From Lojkania enalia (lineage: Eukaryota; Ascomycota; Dothideomycetes; Pleosporales), in NCBI GenBank assembly GCA_010094045.1, contig ML986581.1, positions 186,001-250,000 of the forward strand: a stretch of 64,000 nt of DNA. The letters are read 5' to 3'. Of this stretch, positions 45,439-56,265 are shown piece after piece (the first letter of the stretch is position 1; every line of letters begins with the position of its first letter). Made by a program: the position numbers and the translations under genes. The notes beneath the pieces were generated by a model that was not told the DNA's origin, made no database searches, and was given only the letters and a program-made list of their open reading frames with translations.

Positions 45439-47066
45439 ATGGCTACACCGACATCCCCGACGGCATCACGGACGTATACCAATGGCAGCGTCGACGACGA
45501 GGCTATCACTGGGGAAGATACGAACGAAGTGAGTAACAAGCACATGCTAGCCTATGTTTTGTGGGCCACAACTCACAGGTCGAGCTAGGTCACGAAGCTC
45601 TTCCACGAGCGGCTGCAAGCTTGGAAGCACGCTGTCGGATACCTTGAAGATTACATCTCTGCGACGGAGAAGACGAACCATGCACACGGCAAGGAGTATG
45701 AGAAGGTCCTGAAGGTGAGCAAGCCGCCGGCTCGAGGTAGGGCAAGTTGCTGAAGCGTACGCAGACCGTGTCACATCCCCTCAAGGAGGGCGAGCATTTC
45801 GATCAGTCGCTCGGCGGCATCGCGGGCGTTTTTGAGAACATCCGATCGAATACTCAGGTATGGGATTGAATCTCTTCGCTTGTAACCTTAGCCTGACGTT
45901 TCCATTAGGGCATCTCTAACGCCCACTACGAGACCGCGAAACAGCTCAAAGGCTCCATTCTCCCCATCTTCGAGCGCCTCCACACTGAAATTAAGAATAA
46001 GACTAAGGAGCTCTTGAAGGGTGCCGGAAAGGGCAGCAAAGCTGTCGACAAGGCGCGCAATCTGACTCAGAAGCACATCGAGCTGCTTGGCCAGCGCACG
46101 GCAACTTTCGACTCAACCGGCGGCAAACTATCTGCTGCCGACGATCCCTATGTCTTGCAGCGCGGTGTCATGCATCGTTTGAATAAGCAGATCCAGGAAG
46201 AGAACAACAACCGTCAAGATCTAATCAGCGTGCAGAATGCGTTCGCGCAATTTGAAGCGCACGTCATCCAGACGATCCAGCACGGCATGGGGCAGTTCAT
46301 GCAGGTCGTGAGCACACAATGCGAGCAGACCAAGTCCATGTACGGCGACATGGTCGGCAAGGCTCAAGCCGTTCCCCTTGACTTTGAATGGAACGGCTTC
46401 ATCAAGCGCAACACCGGTGTTTTGATCGATCCCAGTGCCCCGGCTCGAACCGTCTCGAACGTACACTTTCCGAACCAGAACCATAGGGCTACTCAACCTC
46501 TAATCGCCGGCTCCCTTGAGCGCAAAGGCAAGATCATGCGCAGCTATGACACCAGCTACTATGTCGTGACTCCGTCGAAGTACCTCCATGAGTTCAAGAC
46601 CGACGACGACTTCGCCAAGGACCCGGTCCCAGAATTGTCGCTCTTTCTTCCGGATTGCATTGTCGGGGCCTGCGTTGGCCAGAAATTCAACATCAAGGGT
46701 AAAGACGTGTCGAAGGGAAAGGTCGGAAACACGTTTAGCATGAGCCACGAACTGCAATTCAAGGCGCATACCCCACAGGCGGCGAGCCAATGGTGGGAGA
46801 TTGTCCGGCAAGCGGCAGGCCAAGTTAGTGGCGAGGCCCCAGAGACGAGCACCCCCACAAGTCCTGTGGCTAGTAAGACTTCGCCGACGCCGTCCGAGAA
46901 GCAGCCCGCGCCGCTGCAGACACAGGACATTGAGGATAAGAAAGAGGCCAGCCCGACGACTTCTAGCGCTGCGAGGGCAACGCCGAGCAGCGCAGAGCCG
47001 GCTTCCGGTGCCCCGAGCTCGGGTGCTCCAACTTCTGCGGTTGAGGGAGAGCCAGGAAAGTACTAG
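45439..47066 (+). CDS. Slm1/Slm2-like BAR-PH domain protein
   Basis: Slm proteins bind PI(4,5)P2 at eisosomes and link membrane stress to TORC2. Exons 45439-45528, 45589-45714, 45765-45857 and 45909-47066 give 488 residues, all junctions in phase. Intron 1 has two possible acceptors; only the second (GAGCTAG) gives VTKLFHERLQAWKHAVGYLE. Seen: a helical BAR-like region (about 30-235) with ..LFERLHTEIKNK-type heptads; a linker; and a PH domain (about 265-370) beginning PLIAGSLERKGKIMRSYDTS-YYVVTPSKYLHEF and ending ASQWWEIVRQA. The C-terminal 100 residues are Ser/Thr/Pro/Ala-rich. The order BAR then PH and the TQPL.AG.LERK entry sequence are typical of Slm1. Confidence 0.9.
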
Positions 47067-47652
47067 ATGTTCTACATTGGCTGGAGAAGAAGACCCAAAC
47101 AGGCGAGGGAGACCAAGATTGTGGGACGGAGAGTACTGGGAAGACTGAAATGCTCTGAATTTGTTTTGGATGTGCCAAGTTTTGTTCTCGTTCTCGTTCG
47201 TTGCCAGATGATACCACATCGCTCCAGTTTGCTTGTTTCTTGTTCATTCGTACACCTAGTATGCACATCTTGAATTATAGGCTTGCGCGAAGGAAGACAT
47301 TGTGTACTGTCCTATGACAATTTCTGCAAAGGGCCCCATCTGCGGATTCGGAGATGCCTATTACGAACAGCCGAACCAGGCCAAGTCCCTCTATTCCCAT
47401 TCCTCGTTGCCATAGCCCCAGGCCCTGGACCTCGGCCACGATGCCAGGGCTCCCCCACCCTCCACTCTTCTCCGCATCCGACATCATGGCCCTTGAACGC
47501 CCGGCATTTAAACGCCTATTTGTTGCTTACAGTTCGCCCTCCGCCGGCTTCGAGCCCGGGCAACTGTGCGCAATTCCCCGCAACTGCTTCTCTCCCATCT
47601 CTATTCTACCGCGTTGCTCCCTCCCACAGAGCTGTCATACACCGGCAGCAAG
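47067..47652. other. Intergenic, no supported gene
   Basis: 586 bases between two plus-strand genes. The C-rich second half (from about 47370) is probably the leader of the transhydrogenase gene; a frame that runs into that gene from upstream shares its sequence but is not in its coding frame. Confidence 0.55.
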
Positions 47653-49192
47653 ATGCCTGGCGCCGTCCGGATATCGCCCACTCGGGCTACTCGAGCCATG
47701 AACCTGCTCCGCACCGTCCAATTCACCCACCCGCCGTCCTGCCCCTGCCATTCCAACCCGGCGCACCATCATCATGGCCCTCAGGCCATCCATCAAGCGC
47801 GCCGTCACCTCGCGACGCCTCTCGACACCTCGCAGCAGAAAGAGTATGCATTTGAGATGGCGGCGTCCTCGATACGTTTCGGGCCCGGCTGCACAAAGGA
47901 AGTGGGCATGGATATGAAGAACCTGGGCGCAAAGCGCGTCATGGTGGTCACAGACGGCAACGTCAAGAAGCTGGAGGCCATGAGGCAGGTAGTGCAGGGC
48001 TTGGAGCAGGAGGGCGTGGCGTTTGAGATCTTCGACGGGGTCAGGGTGGAGCCCAAGGATAGCAGTGTGCGCCAGGCCATCGACTTCGCGAAACCGTATG
48101 GCCCGGATGCGTTTCTAGCGGTGGGTGGGGGGAGTGTAATCGATACGGCGAAGCTGATGAATCTGTATACGTCGTTTCCTGGTATGCGTTTTGGGCTGCG
48201 CGGACATGACTGTAAAACAAGCTGACATGGCTATTGTAGATGCCGATTTCTTCGACTTCGTCAATGCACCACTCGGTCGAGGTCTGCCTATCCCAGGCAA
48301 GCTCAAGCCGTTGGTTGCAGTCCCTACAACCGCTGGCACTGGTTCGGAGACGACGGGCACTGCCATATTCGACCTGGTTTCAAAGCGCGCGAAGACGGGA
48401 ATTGCACACCGCAATCTCAAGCCCACACTTGGCATAGTTGATCCGCTCAACACACGGACTATGCCGTCTGCTGTCCACGCATCGTCAGGTCTGGATGTTC
48501 TCTGCCACAGCCTAGAGTCCTGGACAGCAATCCCCTTCAGCGAGCGTGTGCCGAGGCCTTCGAATCCCATCAACAGACCCGCATACCAGGGCGCGAATCC
48601 CATCTCCGACATCTTTAGTCTCAAGGCATTGCGCGATACGGTCAAATACCTTCCGCGAGCGGTTAAGGATCCAGAGGACCATGAAGCGCAATCGCAGATG
48701 CTCCTCGCGGCCACACTTGCAGGAGTTGGTTTCGGAAACGCCGGCGTGCATCTCTGCCACGGAATGAGTTATCCCATCTCAGGCCAAAATCCGGGTTACA
48801 AACACCCGGGATACCAAGTCGAATCACCAATTATTCCCCATGGTGTATCCGTCGCAGTGACTGCGCCCGCTGTGTTCAAATTCACCGGTGCGTCGAACCC
48901 CGAGCGGCATCTGGCAGCAGCCGAATGCTTTGGAGTGGACACCTCGCAAGTCAAGAAGGAAAGTGCGGGAGAGGTGTTGGGCGAAGCGCTGGCGGAGTTT
49001 CTAGTCAATCTGGGCGACCAACCGCGGGGGCTAAAGCCGTTGGGCTTCGGAAAAGACCACTTGGATCAGTTGGTCGAAGGCACGATCCCGCAGGCTAGAG
49101 TGCTAATGCTGGCGCCCAGTCTGGAGATGCAGAATTTGGAAGCTGAGAGGGAGCAGCTGAGGGACTTGTTCGAAGAGGCCCTAGAATATTAA
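47653..49192 (+). CDS. Hydroxyacid-oxoacid transhydrogenase (ADHFE1-type iron alcohol dehydrogenase), mitochondrial
   Basis: In animals this enzyme couples oxidation of 4-hydroxybutyrate to reduction of 2-oxoglutarate without free cofactor. Exons 47653-48181 and 48240-49192 give 493 residues; the intron (GTATGC..GCTGAC..TGTAG) joins YTSFP to DADFFDFVNAP. Seen: a basic, Arg/His/Pro-rich N-terminus ending near RRHLAT, fitting a mitochondrial targeting signal; the nucleotide loop AVGGGSVIDTAK (about 155); VAVPTTAGTGSETTGTAIFD; and the metal-site His residues in SGLDVLCHSLESW and GVHLCHGMSYPISG, with a third after SPIIPHG. A second start at MNLLRTVQ (47698) is possible. Length is normal. Confidence 0.92.
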
Positions 49193-49955
49193 AAGTGAAA
49201 TGGATTGTTTTGTAACGAATGGAACGTGCGTGCCCACCATACTTGGCGAAATGCAGGTTGCGGTCTTAAAAATGCTACGTATCTAAGCAGGATTGGGGTT
49301 CGGCGAGCCCTAGTAATCAATCGTGGCATTGTAGTGCGACGGACTGAGATGGTCAAAGCGAGTTAAGCTTATTCCTTTGACATCGCCGACATGTGGTCTT
49401 TCAGCCCTCCCCTCGAACGTCGCCGACGACACGCACTCGGCTCCGCCAAGGCTAACCAGGTCGAGATAGATGGCCTTACGATAGGGCTCCGCCACTTTTC
49501 CATAGGGTTTGGCAGGCCTATCATGCGGTGGCATGATCCTTCAGCTCCCATTTTAATTACCCAACGCGGTAAGCGTGAAAGGCAGTAGGCGAGCAGCGGA
49601 TGTGAAGTGAGCAAGGTTGTCTAGAACCCTTTCTCCCCTAGATCGCCGAGCATACTATACATATGTAAGATTGATTGCATTCGTATGTGCCAGGTTCCGG
49701 GAAGTTGGTAATGCCCCGGCTTTTTATGTTTACTCAAGGCATGCCTGCCTAGGTACACACGTACTTGAAATACATATCATACCGCTCCTTGCCCTACTGT
49801 TTACCTACTCACATTAGGTACTCGTCAAACGCACACAAACGCATAAAACATTTTTACGCTCATCACTCTCATCATTCCATTCCTTTGCTACCCACCGACA
49901 TATACCTATCAACTCGGAAAATTTTCCACTCGACTAGGAGTCTCTCTGGAAAACC
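49193..49955. other. Intergenic, no supported gene
   Basis: 763 bases between two plus-strand genes. Both strands show short frames at 49310-49614 without motifs. It probably holds the ABC transporter promoter; no clear TATA box. Confidence 0.55.
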
Positions 49956-52251
49956 ATGGCGAATTCAGGCGCCAGAGCGTCCACGAGCCTGGACGTCGAG
50001 AAGGATGCCGGCCACGACTACGCGCACTTGACCAACGATTCCGTGCGCAGTTTCAGTTGGCACGATGTTACCGTCACCGTTAAGGACCGCCAGACTAAGC
50101 AGCCCAAAAAGCTTCTCTCCAGTGTCAGTGGAAGTGTCCAAGCTGGTACATACGAATATCATACTCGTGCATATGTATGCATGCTAATTCTAGGACTTAG
50201 GCGAGATGCTAGCACTCATGGGCCCTAGGTAATTCAACAATATTGGTAATGGTTACGTTGAATCTATGAGACTGACGAATGAAACACAGCGGATCGGGCA
50301 AAACGACACTCCTCAACGTGCTCGCGCACCGAGCGAAGAGCAGCAGTACCGCCGAGTGCTCGCTCTGCCTCAACGGGAACCCGACCTCGTTGAATCAGTT
50401 TAGGAAGTTGAGCGCGTATGTGGAGCAGGAGGATGCGCTGGTGGGCTCGTTGACGGTCAAGGAGACACTGTATTTTGCGGCGCAGCTTGCACTCCCTAGG
50501 TAAGTTTTTCAATTGCTTGTGTTGGTGTTCCGGTACTGCGGTTTGTGTGGTTTGCTCCTCGCCGAAGTGTTGATAGGTACTCCCCGCTTACCCACACTAC
50601 GCTGACCACCCACCCCACAGCTCGATTCCCAAACGGGAAAAGATGGCCAGAATTTCAAGCCTCATTTCCGCGTTTGGATTGCAAGATCAGCGGGATACGT
50701 TGATTGGAACGCCAATTAGGAAGGGCGTGTCTGGCGGACAGAAGAGGAGGGTCAGTGTTGCGGCGATGTTGGTTACGAGCCCGAAGGTGCTGTTCTTGGA
50801 TGAGCCCACAAGCGGGCTGGATAGTGCAGCAAGTCTTGAGGTCATGAGCTTTGTGAAGGATATTGCGAGGAAGTACAAGGTATGTTTTCTCCTTCAGTGC
50901 TATTCCCATCTTCCGGCCTCATATCAATCATGCCATGTCTTCTGTCTTAACGAGACCTCCCCCTGTTCGAATACCAAGTTTCTTCTTTAGGATTGACCTC
51001 GTTGATAACGGGAATATATACTAATCATATCGAACGTACACTAATCACTGCTTCCCCTAGATCCTTGTCGTAGCATCCATCCACCAGCCCTCCACCACAA
51101 CCTTCGAGCTATTCGACAAACTACTCCTCCTCTCCAAGGGCAAAACCGCATACAATGGCCCCATATCCGGAATCTACTCCTACTTTGCCGACCTAGGCTA
51201 TACCATGCCCCTCTACACCAACCCGGCTGAATTCGTCATCCATCTCGTCAACACCGACTTCATCCGCGACCAAGACGAAGCAAATCACCGCCTCCAAGTC
51301 CTCCACACCGCGTACGAGAAATCCGCCCCGCCCACCCTACCAGCCGGTGAAGACGGCGAATCATCGACCCCAGTCTCGGTCTACGAGTCCACCGGCACCG
51401 AAAACGCCCTGCTAATTCCCCTAACCCTCATCCACCGCTCCTTCATCAAGTCGTACCGCGACTTCATCGCCTACGGGATCCGGATCGCCATGTACCTCGC
51501 ACTGGCCATCATGATGGGCACCGTGTGGCTCCGGCTCGCGCCCACGCAAACCAACATTGTGGCCTTCACCAACAGCATCTTCTTCGGCGGGGCCTTCATG
51601 TCCTTCATGGCCGTCGCGTACATCCCAGCCTTCCTCGAGGACCTGCACCTGTACCAGAAGGAGCGACTGAACGGCCTGTACGGCCCGACCTCCTTCTTGC
51701 TCGCCAACTTCGTCATCGGCGTCCCTTTTCTGTTCGTCATCGCCGTGCTGTTCAGCGTCGTCGCCTACTGGCTGTCCAACATGCGGCCTAGTGCAGAGGG
51801 CTTCTGGGTCTGGACCATGTGGCTGTTTCTAGACCTCCTGGCCGCAGAGTCCCTCGTCGTACTGCTGTCGTCCCTCGTCCCTATCTTCGTTATTGCCCTC
51901 GCAGCCGTTGCGTTCGCGAATGGGCTGTGGATGTCCGTCAATGGATTCATGGTCCAGCCGGAGACGCTAAATGTCTTCTGGCGCTACGTCTTCCACTACA
52001 TTGATTATCAGGGCTACGTGTTCCGCGGCATGATGGTCAATGAGTTTGGCAAGCGGGCATATAGTTGTGGCGAGGGTTGTCGGTGCATGTATCCGAGTGA
52101 TCTCGAGGATCAGTGCATGATTGATGGCAAGGCGGTGCTGGCGCAGTATGGATATGGTACTGGAGATGTGGGCAAGTATGTCGGATATATGCTAATCATC
52201 ATTGCCGGATACAGGATTTTCGGATGGTTGGTTTTGTGGCTGAAAAGATAG
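49956..52251 (+). CDS. ABCG (White-type) half-size transporter
   Basis: ATP-driven membrane exporter, NBD followed by TMD, needing dimerisation. Exons 49956-50145, 50201-50228, 50290-50499, 50621-50879 and 51061-52251 give 625 residues. The second exon is only 28 bases (GEMLALMGP) and, with the third, splits the Walker A motif GPSGSGKTT. Seen: Q-loop region AYVEQEDALVGSLTVKETL; ABC signature VSGGQKRRVSVAAML; Walker B VLFLDEPTSGLDS; H-loop ASIHQPS; then six hydrophobic segments, with the ABCG extracellular loop carrying Cys residues (SCGEGCRCMYPSDLEDQC) before the last helix. All ATPase motifs are intact. The substrate is unknown; sterol or drug export are family possibilities. Confidence 0.93.
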
Positions 52252-52692
52252 GCTGGCTATTCCAACATGATGAGGTTAATGATTCGAGGACGCCACGGGG
52301 GGGGGGGGGAGAATAGGAGCGGGTAATGTGGAATGGGCCATACTGGCTGCTAACGGAGATGAAATTGCTGGACAGGTGCTCTTCTAACCAAGACTGGCTT
52401 CATCGCACTTGGAGTTTTCTTGAGATTGGCATATCACATGGAATTTCACTAAAGCTGGTATAATGTAGGATTTCCCGAGACTGGTATTACATGGATTATA
52501 GATTTCGGCCTGATGCGCCTTTAATATTATACTCTTGTGCATATCCAATAATTCAGAAGTTAGATTAGCTATGTTCGTATACTGCTGGAGTATATCTAAT
52601 ATTATCAAACCCTGGGTATATAACGCCTAAGAAAGCTAGAAATTATTGTTTCGGTTCGTTATATCACAGGAAAGTTTGGACGATAATTCCCG
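52252..52692. other. Convergent intergenic region with G13 tract
   Basis: 441 bases between the stops of the ABC transporter and the Saf4-like gene. A run of 13 G lies at 52297-52309. AT-rich thereafter; no coding signal. Confidence 0.6.
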
Positions 52693-53775
52693 CTAATCAG
52701 AGTCATAGTCCACTAGGGCTGTGGGTAAGGCGGGCTTCTTGGCTGAGACATGGTCGGTGGGTAAATCCCGGCCTGGAGTAGTAACAGTCATCGAGACGTT
52801 AGACGCATCTACAGACGATTCTACTCCGCGCTTTCTTTTGAAACCGGGAATGAGGCTCGGCGTTAATTTGGAGGGTCCGGTCGTCGAGCTCTCCAGGAAA
52901 GGATCGATGTTGGCGCGCGTATTGCCCACGAGCGTCTGCTGGAGATTCAGCCGGCTCTTCTCGGCCGCAATCTCCGCCTTGAGTTTCTTAGTTGCCGTCG
53001 GCATCGGAACGACCTTAACATCTTTCTCCTTGAACATAGGACCTCTCGACACGTCCGAGATATTTCTCGCACCAGTCTGCCCGCCAAACTCGACTAGACC
53101 AGCCTTGACCTTATCACTCTCCGCCTCCTCCACAACCTCAAACCCTACGCTAAACTTATCCTGCAAAGCCTGCTTGACGCTTTCTTCCCTCTCCGCCGCC
53201 TTCCTCTGGAGCCGAAACCCCTTCCTCAGTTTCTGATTCATCGTATATGGATCCTTCCACACCTCACTCCATTCCAACAACTCCTCCACCCTCTCCCTCC
53301 TCTCCTCCTGGTGAACTGCATCCTCTTTCTTTCCTTCGAATGCAGCGAATGCATCGTTTCTCCTCCTGTCCCTCTCCTGCTCATCCAGCCCTCCAACTTC
53401 CGCCCACGATCCTTGATCCCCACTCCCGTACTCCCGCCGCCGCGCACCAGACACAACCACATACTCACTCTTCGCCGGATCTGTCCGGATCTCCCACCAC
53501 CCACCGCACGCGGTATGCTTGACCCGGAAACTCCACACGGGCGTGCTGTAATAGGTGCCAACTTTCTTCTTCTCGGCGTTGAAGCGGACGCCCTGGCCGA
53601 CGAGGATTTCGGGCGAGCAGTGTTGGCACCAGACGGCGAAGGGGAGCTCGAAGCGCACGGTGAGGATACCGGAGTGGAGCTTGCGGGCGCGCGAGCCAAG
53701 TGGGTGGGTGGTGGTGTTGAACCCGGGGGGGGAGTCGGAGGGCGGGTAATAGCGGCCCATGTTGAAGCCTTGCAT
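52693..53775 (-). CDS. CWC16-family splicing factor, Saf4/CCDC130-like
   Basis: Nuclear protein of the Yju2/CCDC130 (CWC16) family; members act at or near spliceosome activation. A single exon of 360 codons. Seen: the N-terminal pattern MGRYYPPSDSPPGFN; a Cys-containing zinc-binding core (WCQHCSPEILVGQGVRFNAE, then KKKVGTYYSTPVWSFRVKHT and ACGGWWEIRTDP, about 48-97); a charged coiled-coil-like middle (about 135-215); and a basic/Ser-rich end. The second Cys pair appears as HTAC rather than CxxC, which may be a family variant. The call over Yju2 rests on the GVRFNAEKKKVG..YYSTPVWSF block, typical of CCDC130. A longer frame (53238-54008) on the same strand in another phase is an overlap shadow. 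Confidence 0.87.
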   Translation of the reverse strand: MQGFNMGRYYPPSDSPPGFNTTTHPLGSRARKLHSGILTVRFELPFAVWCQHCSPEILVGQGVRFNAEKKKVGTYYSTPVWSFRVKHTACGGWWEIRTDPAKSEYVVVSGARRREYGSGDQGSWAEVGGLDEQERDRRRNDAFAAFEGKKEDAVHQEERRERVEELLEWSEVWKDPYTMNQKLRKGFRLQRKAAEREESVKQALQDKFSVGFEVVEEAESDKVKAGLVEFGGQTGARNISDVSRGPMFKEKDVKVVPMPTATKKLKAEIAAEKSRLNLQQTLVGNTRANIDPFLESSTTGPSKLTPSLIPGFKRKRGVESSVDASNVSMTVTTPGRDLPTDHVSAKKPALPTALVDYDSD

Positions 53776-54548
53776 TTTCGTGTTTTGGGAGGGGGGTGTG
53801 GTGCGCGGCGTGCACTCGATATAAGGGAGTGTTGTGCGTGGTAGGTGGATGGTGGTGAATTGTGTGTCTTAGAGCGAGTTTGGATGTGACGGGAGGGAGG
53901 GTGACCGAACCATGGTCCCGGCTTCGGGTGGCGCAATGGACCTGTCACTGGACCGGCCTGATCCCTGTGCTGATCCGAGGGCCATCGAAATATCGTGATG
54001 GGATTCACGTCTGGGATGTCCTCGTATTCTCCAAAGGAATACTACATACGAACTGATCCCATCGACATGTGTCCAATGTTTTTGCACAACAGATCTTACA
54101 TGCTCACACGACTATACAAACAAACGAAAGCCTTCAACCTCCCAACCCTCAAGCCAAGTCCTGGCGCTCGCATATCCTCCCATGCCGTCCTTCATTCTCC
54201 ATCACTCGTCTTCCCATGCCATGTACGAAGTTTAAGACAGGCCTGCCGCTTTTAGAAACACGTCTCAAGACCTCGTGTTCGACTTAAAGGTTTACGTTGA
54301 TTGCTGTACTAAAAAGCTTGTCTTTCAGGGGCCGGCTGGGCTGCCGGACTTGGAAGGCTAAGACCTGGGGCCTACGCGTGGTTCATATAGAAAGGGATCC
54401 ATCCCACTGCAGCCCAGCTATTCAGTATACAGAGTCTGTGATATGGCTGTCTGAAGAATTCCCGCCTTGATGTTGTGACTGAATGCTCGGAAGACTCTAG
54501 CGCGAACTTGAGGAGTGATTGACAGTCAGAACCAACGCTTCTTGCTGT
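53776..54548. other. Intergenic, no supported gene
   Basis: 773 bases between two minus-strand genes, containing the Saf4-like promoter. No TATA box or other element is clear, and the open frames have no content. Confidence 0.55.
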
Positions 54549-55829
54549 CTAAACGTTGTCGAGTAGGAAACTGGCCGCTAGGTCCGCATTCCCATCCGTA
54601 GCATTCAAAGCTGCGATAGCTTCTTGTCTCGAGAACCCTATGCTCACCAAACTACTCACCGTCTCTTCAGGCCATGGTGCTGCAGGGTTCGGAAGGGTTG
54701 TGACCATCTGCCGAATCTGCTCGGGCGTGATTCCTAAAGCAGGCCGTGAAGTCTGTGGATGGGGTGGATCTTCAGATCTCAGAATGCGACCCAGAGCACC
54801 AACCCATCCCGCCTGCACAGTCTCATTCCCGAGATCCATGCCCGTCACTTCCACAAGATCGTTTTCGCTGTCTCCGGAATTGAAGTACTCCCACCCCATC
54901 ACACCTCCAAACCCTTTGCCGACATCCTTATACTTCTCTCTCAACCTCGCACACACATCCCTCAACTTCACAATTCCCACATGCCCGGCTCCATTCCCTG
55001 GATTCGTCACAACGCCCAACACAATCTTCTCCGGTTTCCACCCAGCCGAGATGATCATGTCGTACCACTGCGTCGAGCTCGCGTCGCCCCAGCCGCAGTA
55101 GAACTGCGTGTTATACCACGCGATTTCCTGCCCAAAGACACTGCACTCTAGCTCTGGGTAGCTGAATCCGCTCAAATGCGGTAGCGTCCTCCACAGCGGG
55201 TTCGGTGTCGGCCCGCTCATAAGCATCGGTCTGGGCGGCCTCTCATGGGCGGGCAGATTCGGATCGGGCAGCAAAGCCGTCGCAACAGGCGCCATTGTGA
55301 TCAAGAAGTCCGGACCAAAGTCACTTCTCAATCGCGAAATAAGGCGGGTCGCCGTGTGAATAGGCACTTCCTCTTCGATGTCCAGATCCAGCCCGTCGAG
55401 CTTGTATGTCGTGATCAGGGAGTGCAAGGGCCGATAGTACGCGTCAAACTGTCCATCCATTAGCCAGCAGCGCCGGCACACCTCCACCTCACATACCGCG
55501 TCCTCGGGCCCTGTTAGCCGTGAATAGGTCCCCTTGGCTGCCCCGCCGAGCATACCCAGCACTTTTATGCCGCTGCCTCGAAGCCATTTGACTTCGCCCC
55601 AGAGCGTCGAGAAACGGGAGTCAGAGAGAGGGTGGTCGTTCAGTGTGATATTGCCCGGGCCTTCATTCAGGTGGATTGCTGCAATTATCACATGTGTCAC
55701 GCCTGTGTTACTGGTCAAGAGGGGTAGGAGGGAGTGGTAATTGCCAGACGAGTCATGGAAGGTTTGTGCGTATACTACTATGCGGGGGCCGCGATCTGGT
55801 GGGAGAAATATTGACGCTTGGGGCGGCAT
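54549..55829 (-). CDS. GH18 chitinase-like domain fused to a C-terminal UBA domain
   Basis: 426 residues from ATG 55829 (MPPQASIFLPPDRGPRIVVY); an in-frame ATG at 55931 would add 34 residues that look untranslated. Seen: a GH18 TIM barrel (about 15-330) with IKVLGMLGGAAKG and the catalytic motif DGLDLDIEEE (about 145-152; DxxDxDxE present in full); and a C-terminal UBA-like domain (about 385-426: ETVSSLVSIGFSRQEAIAAL, NATDGNADLAASFLLDNV), with the MGF-loop equivalent as IGF and the usual D-L-A-A-S-F-L-L end. There is no signal peptide, so the protein is predicted to be cytosolic or nuclear. A glycosidase with an intact motif and a ubiquitin-binding module suggests action on intracellular glycans or glycoproteins; this is inference. 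Confidence 0.88.
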   Translation of the reverse strand: MPPQASIFLPPDRGPRIVVYAQTFHDSSGNYHSLLPLLTSNTGVTHVIIAAIHLNEGPGNITLNDHPLSDSRFSTLWGEVKWLRGSGIKVLGMLGGAAKGTYSRLTGPEDAVCEVEVCRRCWLMDGQFDAYYRPLHSLITTYKLDGLDLDIEEEVPIHTATRLISRLRSDFGPDFLITMAPVATALLPDPNLPAHERPPRPMLMSGPTPNPLWRTLPHLSGFSYPELECSVFGQEIAWYNTQFYCGWGDASSTQWYDMIISAGWKPEKIVLGVVTNPGNGAGHVGIVKLRDVCARLREKYKDVGKGFGGVMGWEYFNSGDSENDLVEVTGMDLGNETVQAGWVGALGRILRSEDPPHPQTSRPALGITPEQIRQMVTTLPNPAAPWPEETVSSLVSIGFSRQEAIAALNATDGNADLAASFLLDNV

Positions 55830-56265
55830 CGAGAAGTCTTGTGGGCGTGGGAATTGAAGAACGGAGACCACGGTGTAGTCGGAGATTGTGTGAGTCGTGC
55901 CCCTCCGTCGTAGGGCTGATGTGGGGCGCACTGATTGGCTGCTTTACCAATAATACCCGCGACACTAGGCGAGCATTGCGACGTCGAAAATCACCATCGC
56001 AGCAAGTAGCGATGCACGATGAACAGTATTCGATTATACTGTAGCCTTGATATACCCGATGCATGAATGCCAAACCACAATGGGAATTCCAGAAACGCCA
56101 ATTCCGCTGTTCGCAGTAATCATGTCCCGTTCCTCCTTGTGCTAACATCCTCTCGTAAAACAAATGAAACATTTAGCCAAGACTACTATGAAGGTACCGG
56201 CCACCCATCTACGCCCAATAATGCCTTCATCCGTTTCACGTACCGATGCCGCCCTCGAGCGACCA
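55830..56265. other. Intergenic, no supported gene
   Basis: 436 bases holding the promoter of the GH18-UBA gene and the 3' end of CDK1 (both minus strand). Includes the optional 5' extension of the GH18-UBA frame up to 55931. Confidence 0.5.

Noticed and set aside
53238..54008. 256-codon minus-strand frame overlapping the Saf4-like gene
   Set aside because: Pro/Arg-rich shadow in another phase of the same strand; the CWC16 frame explains the region.
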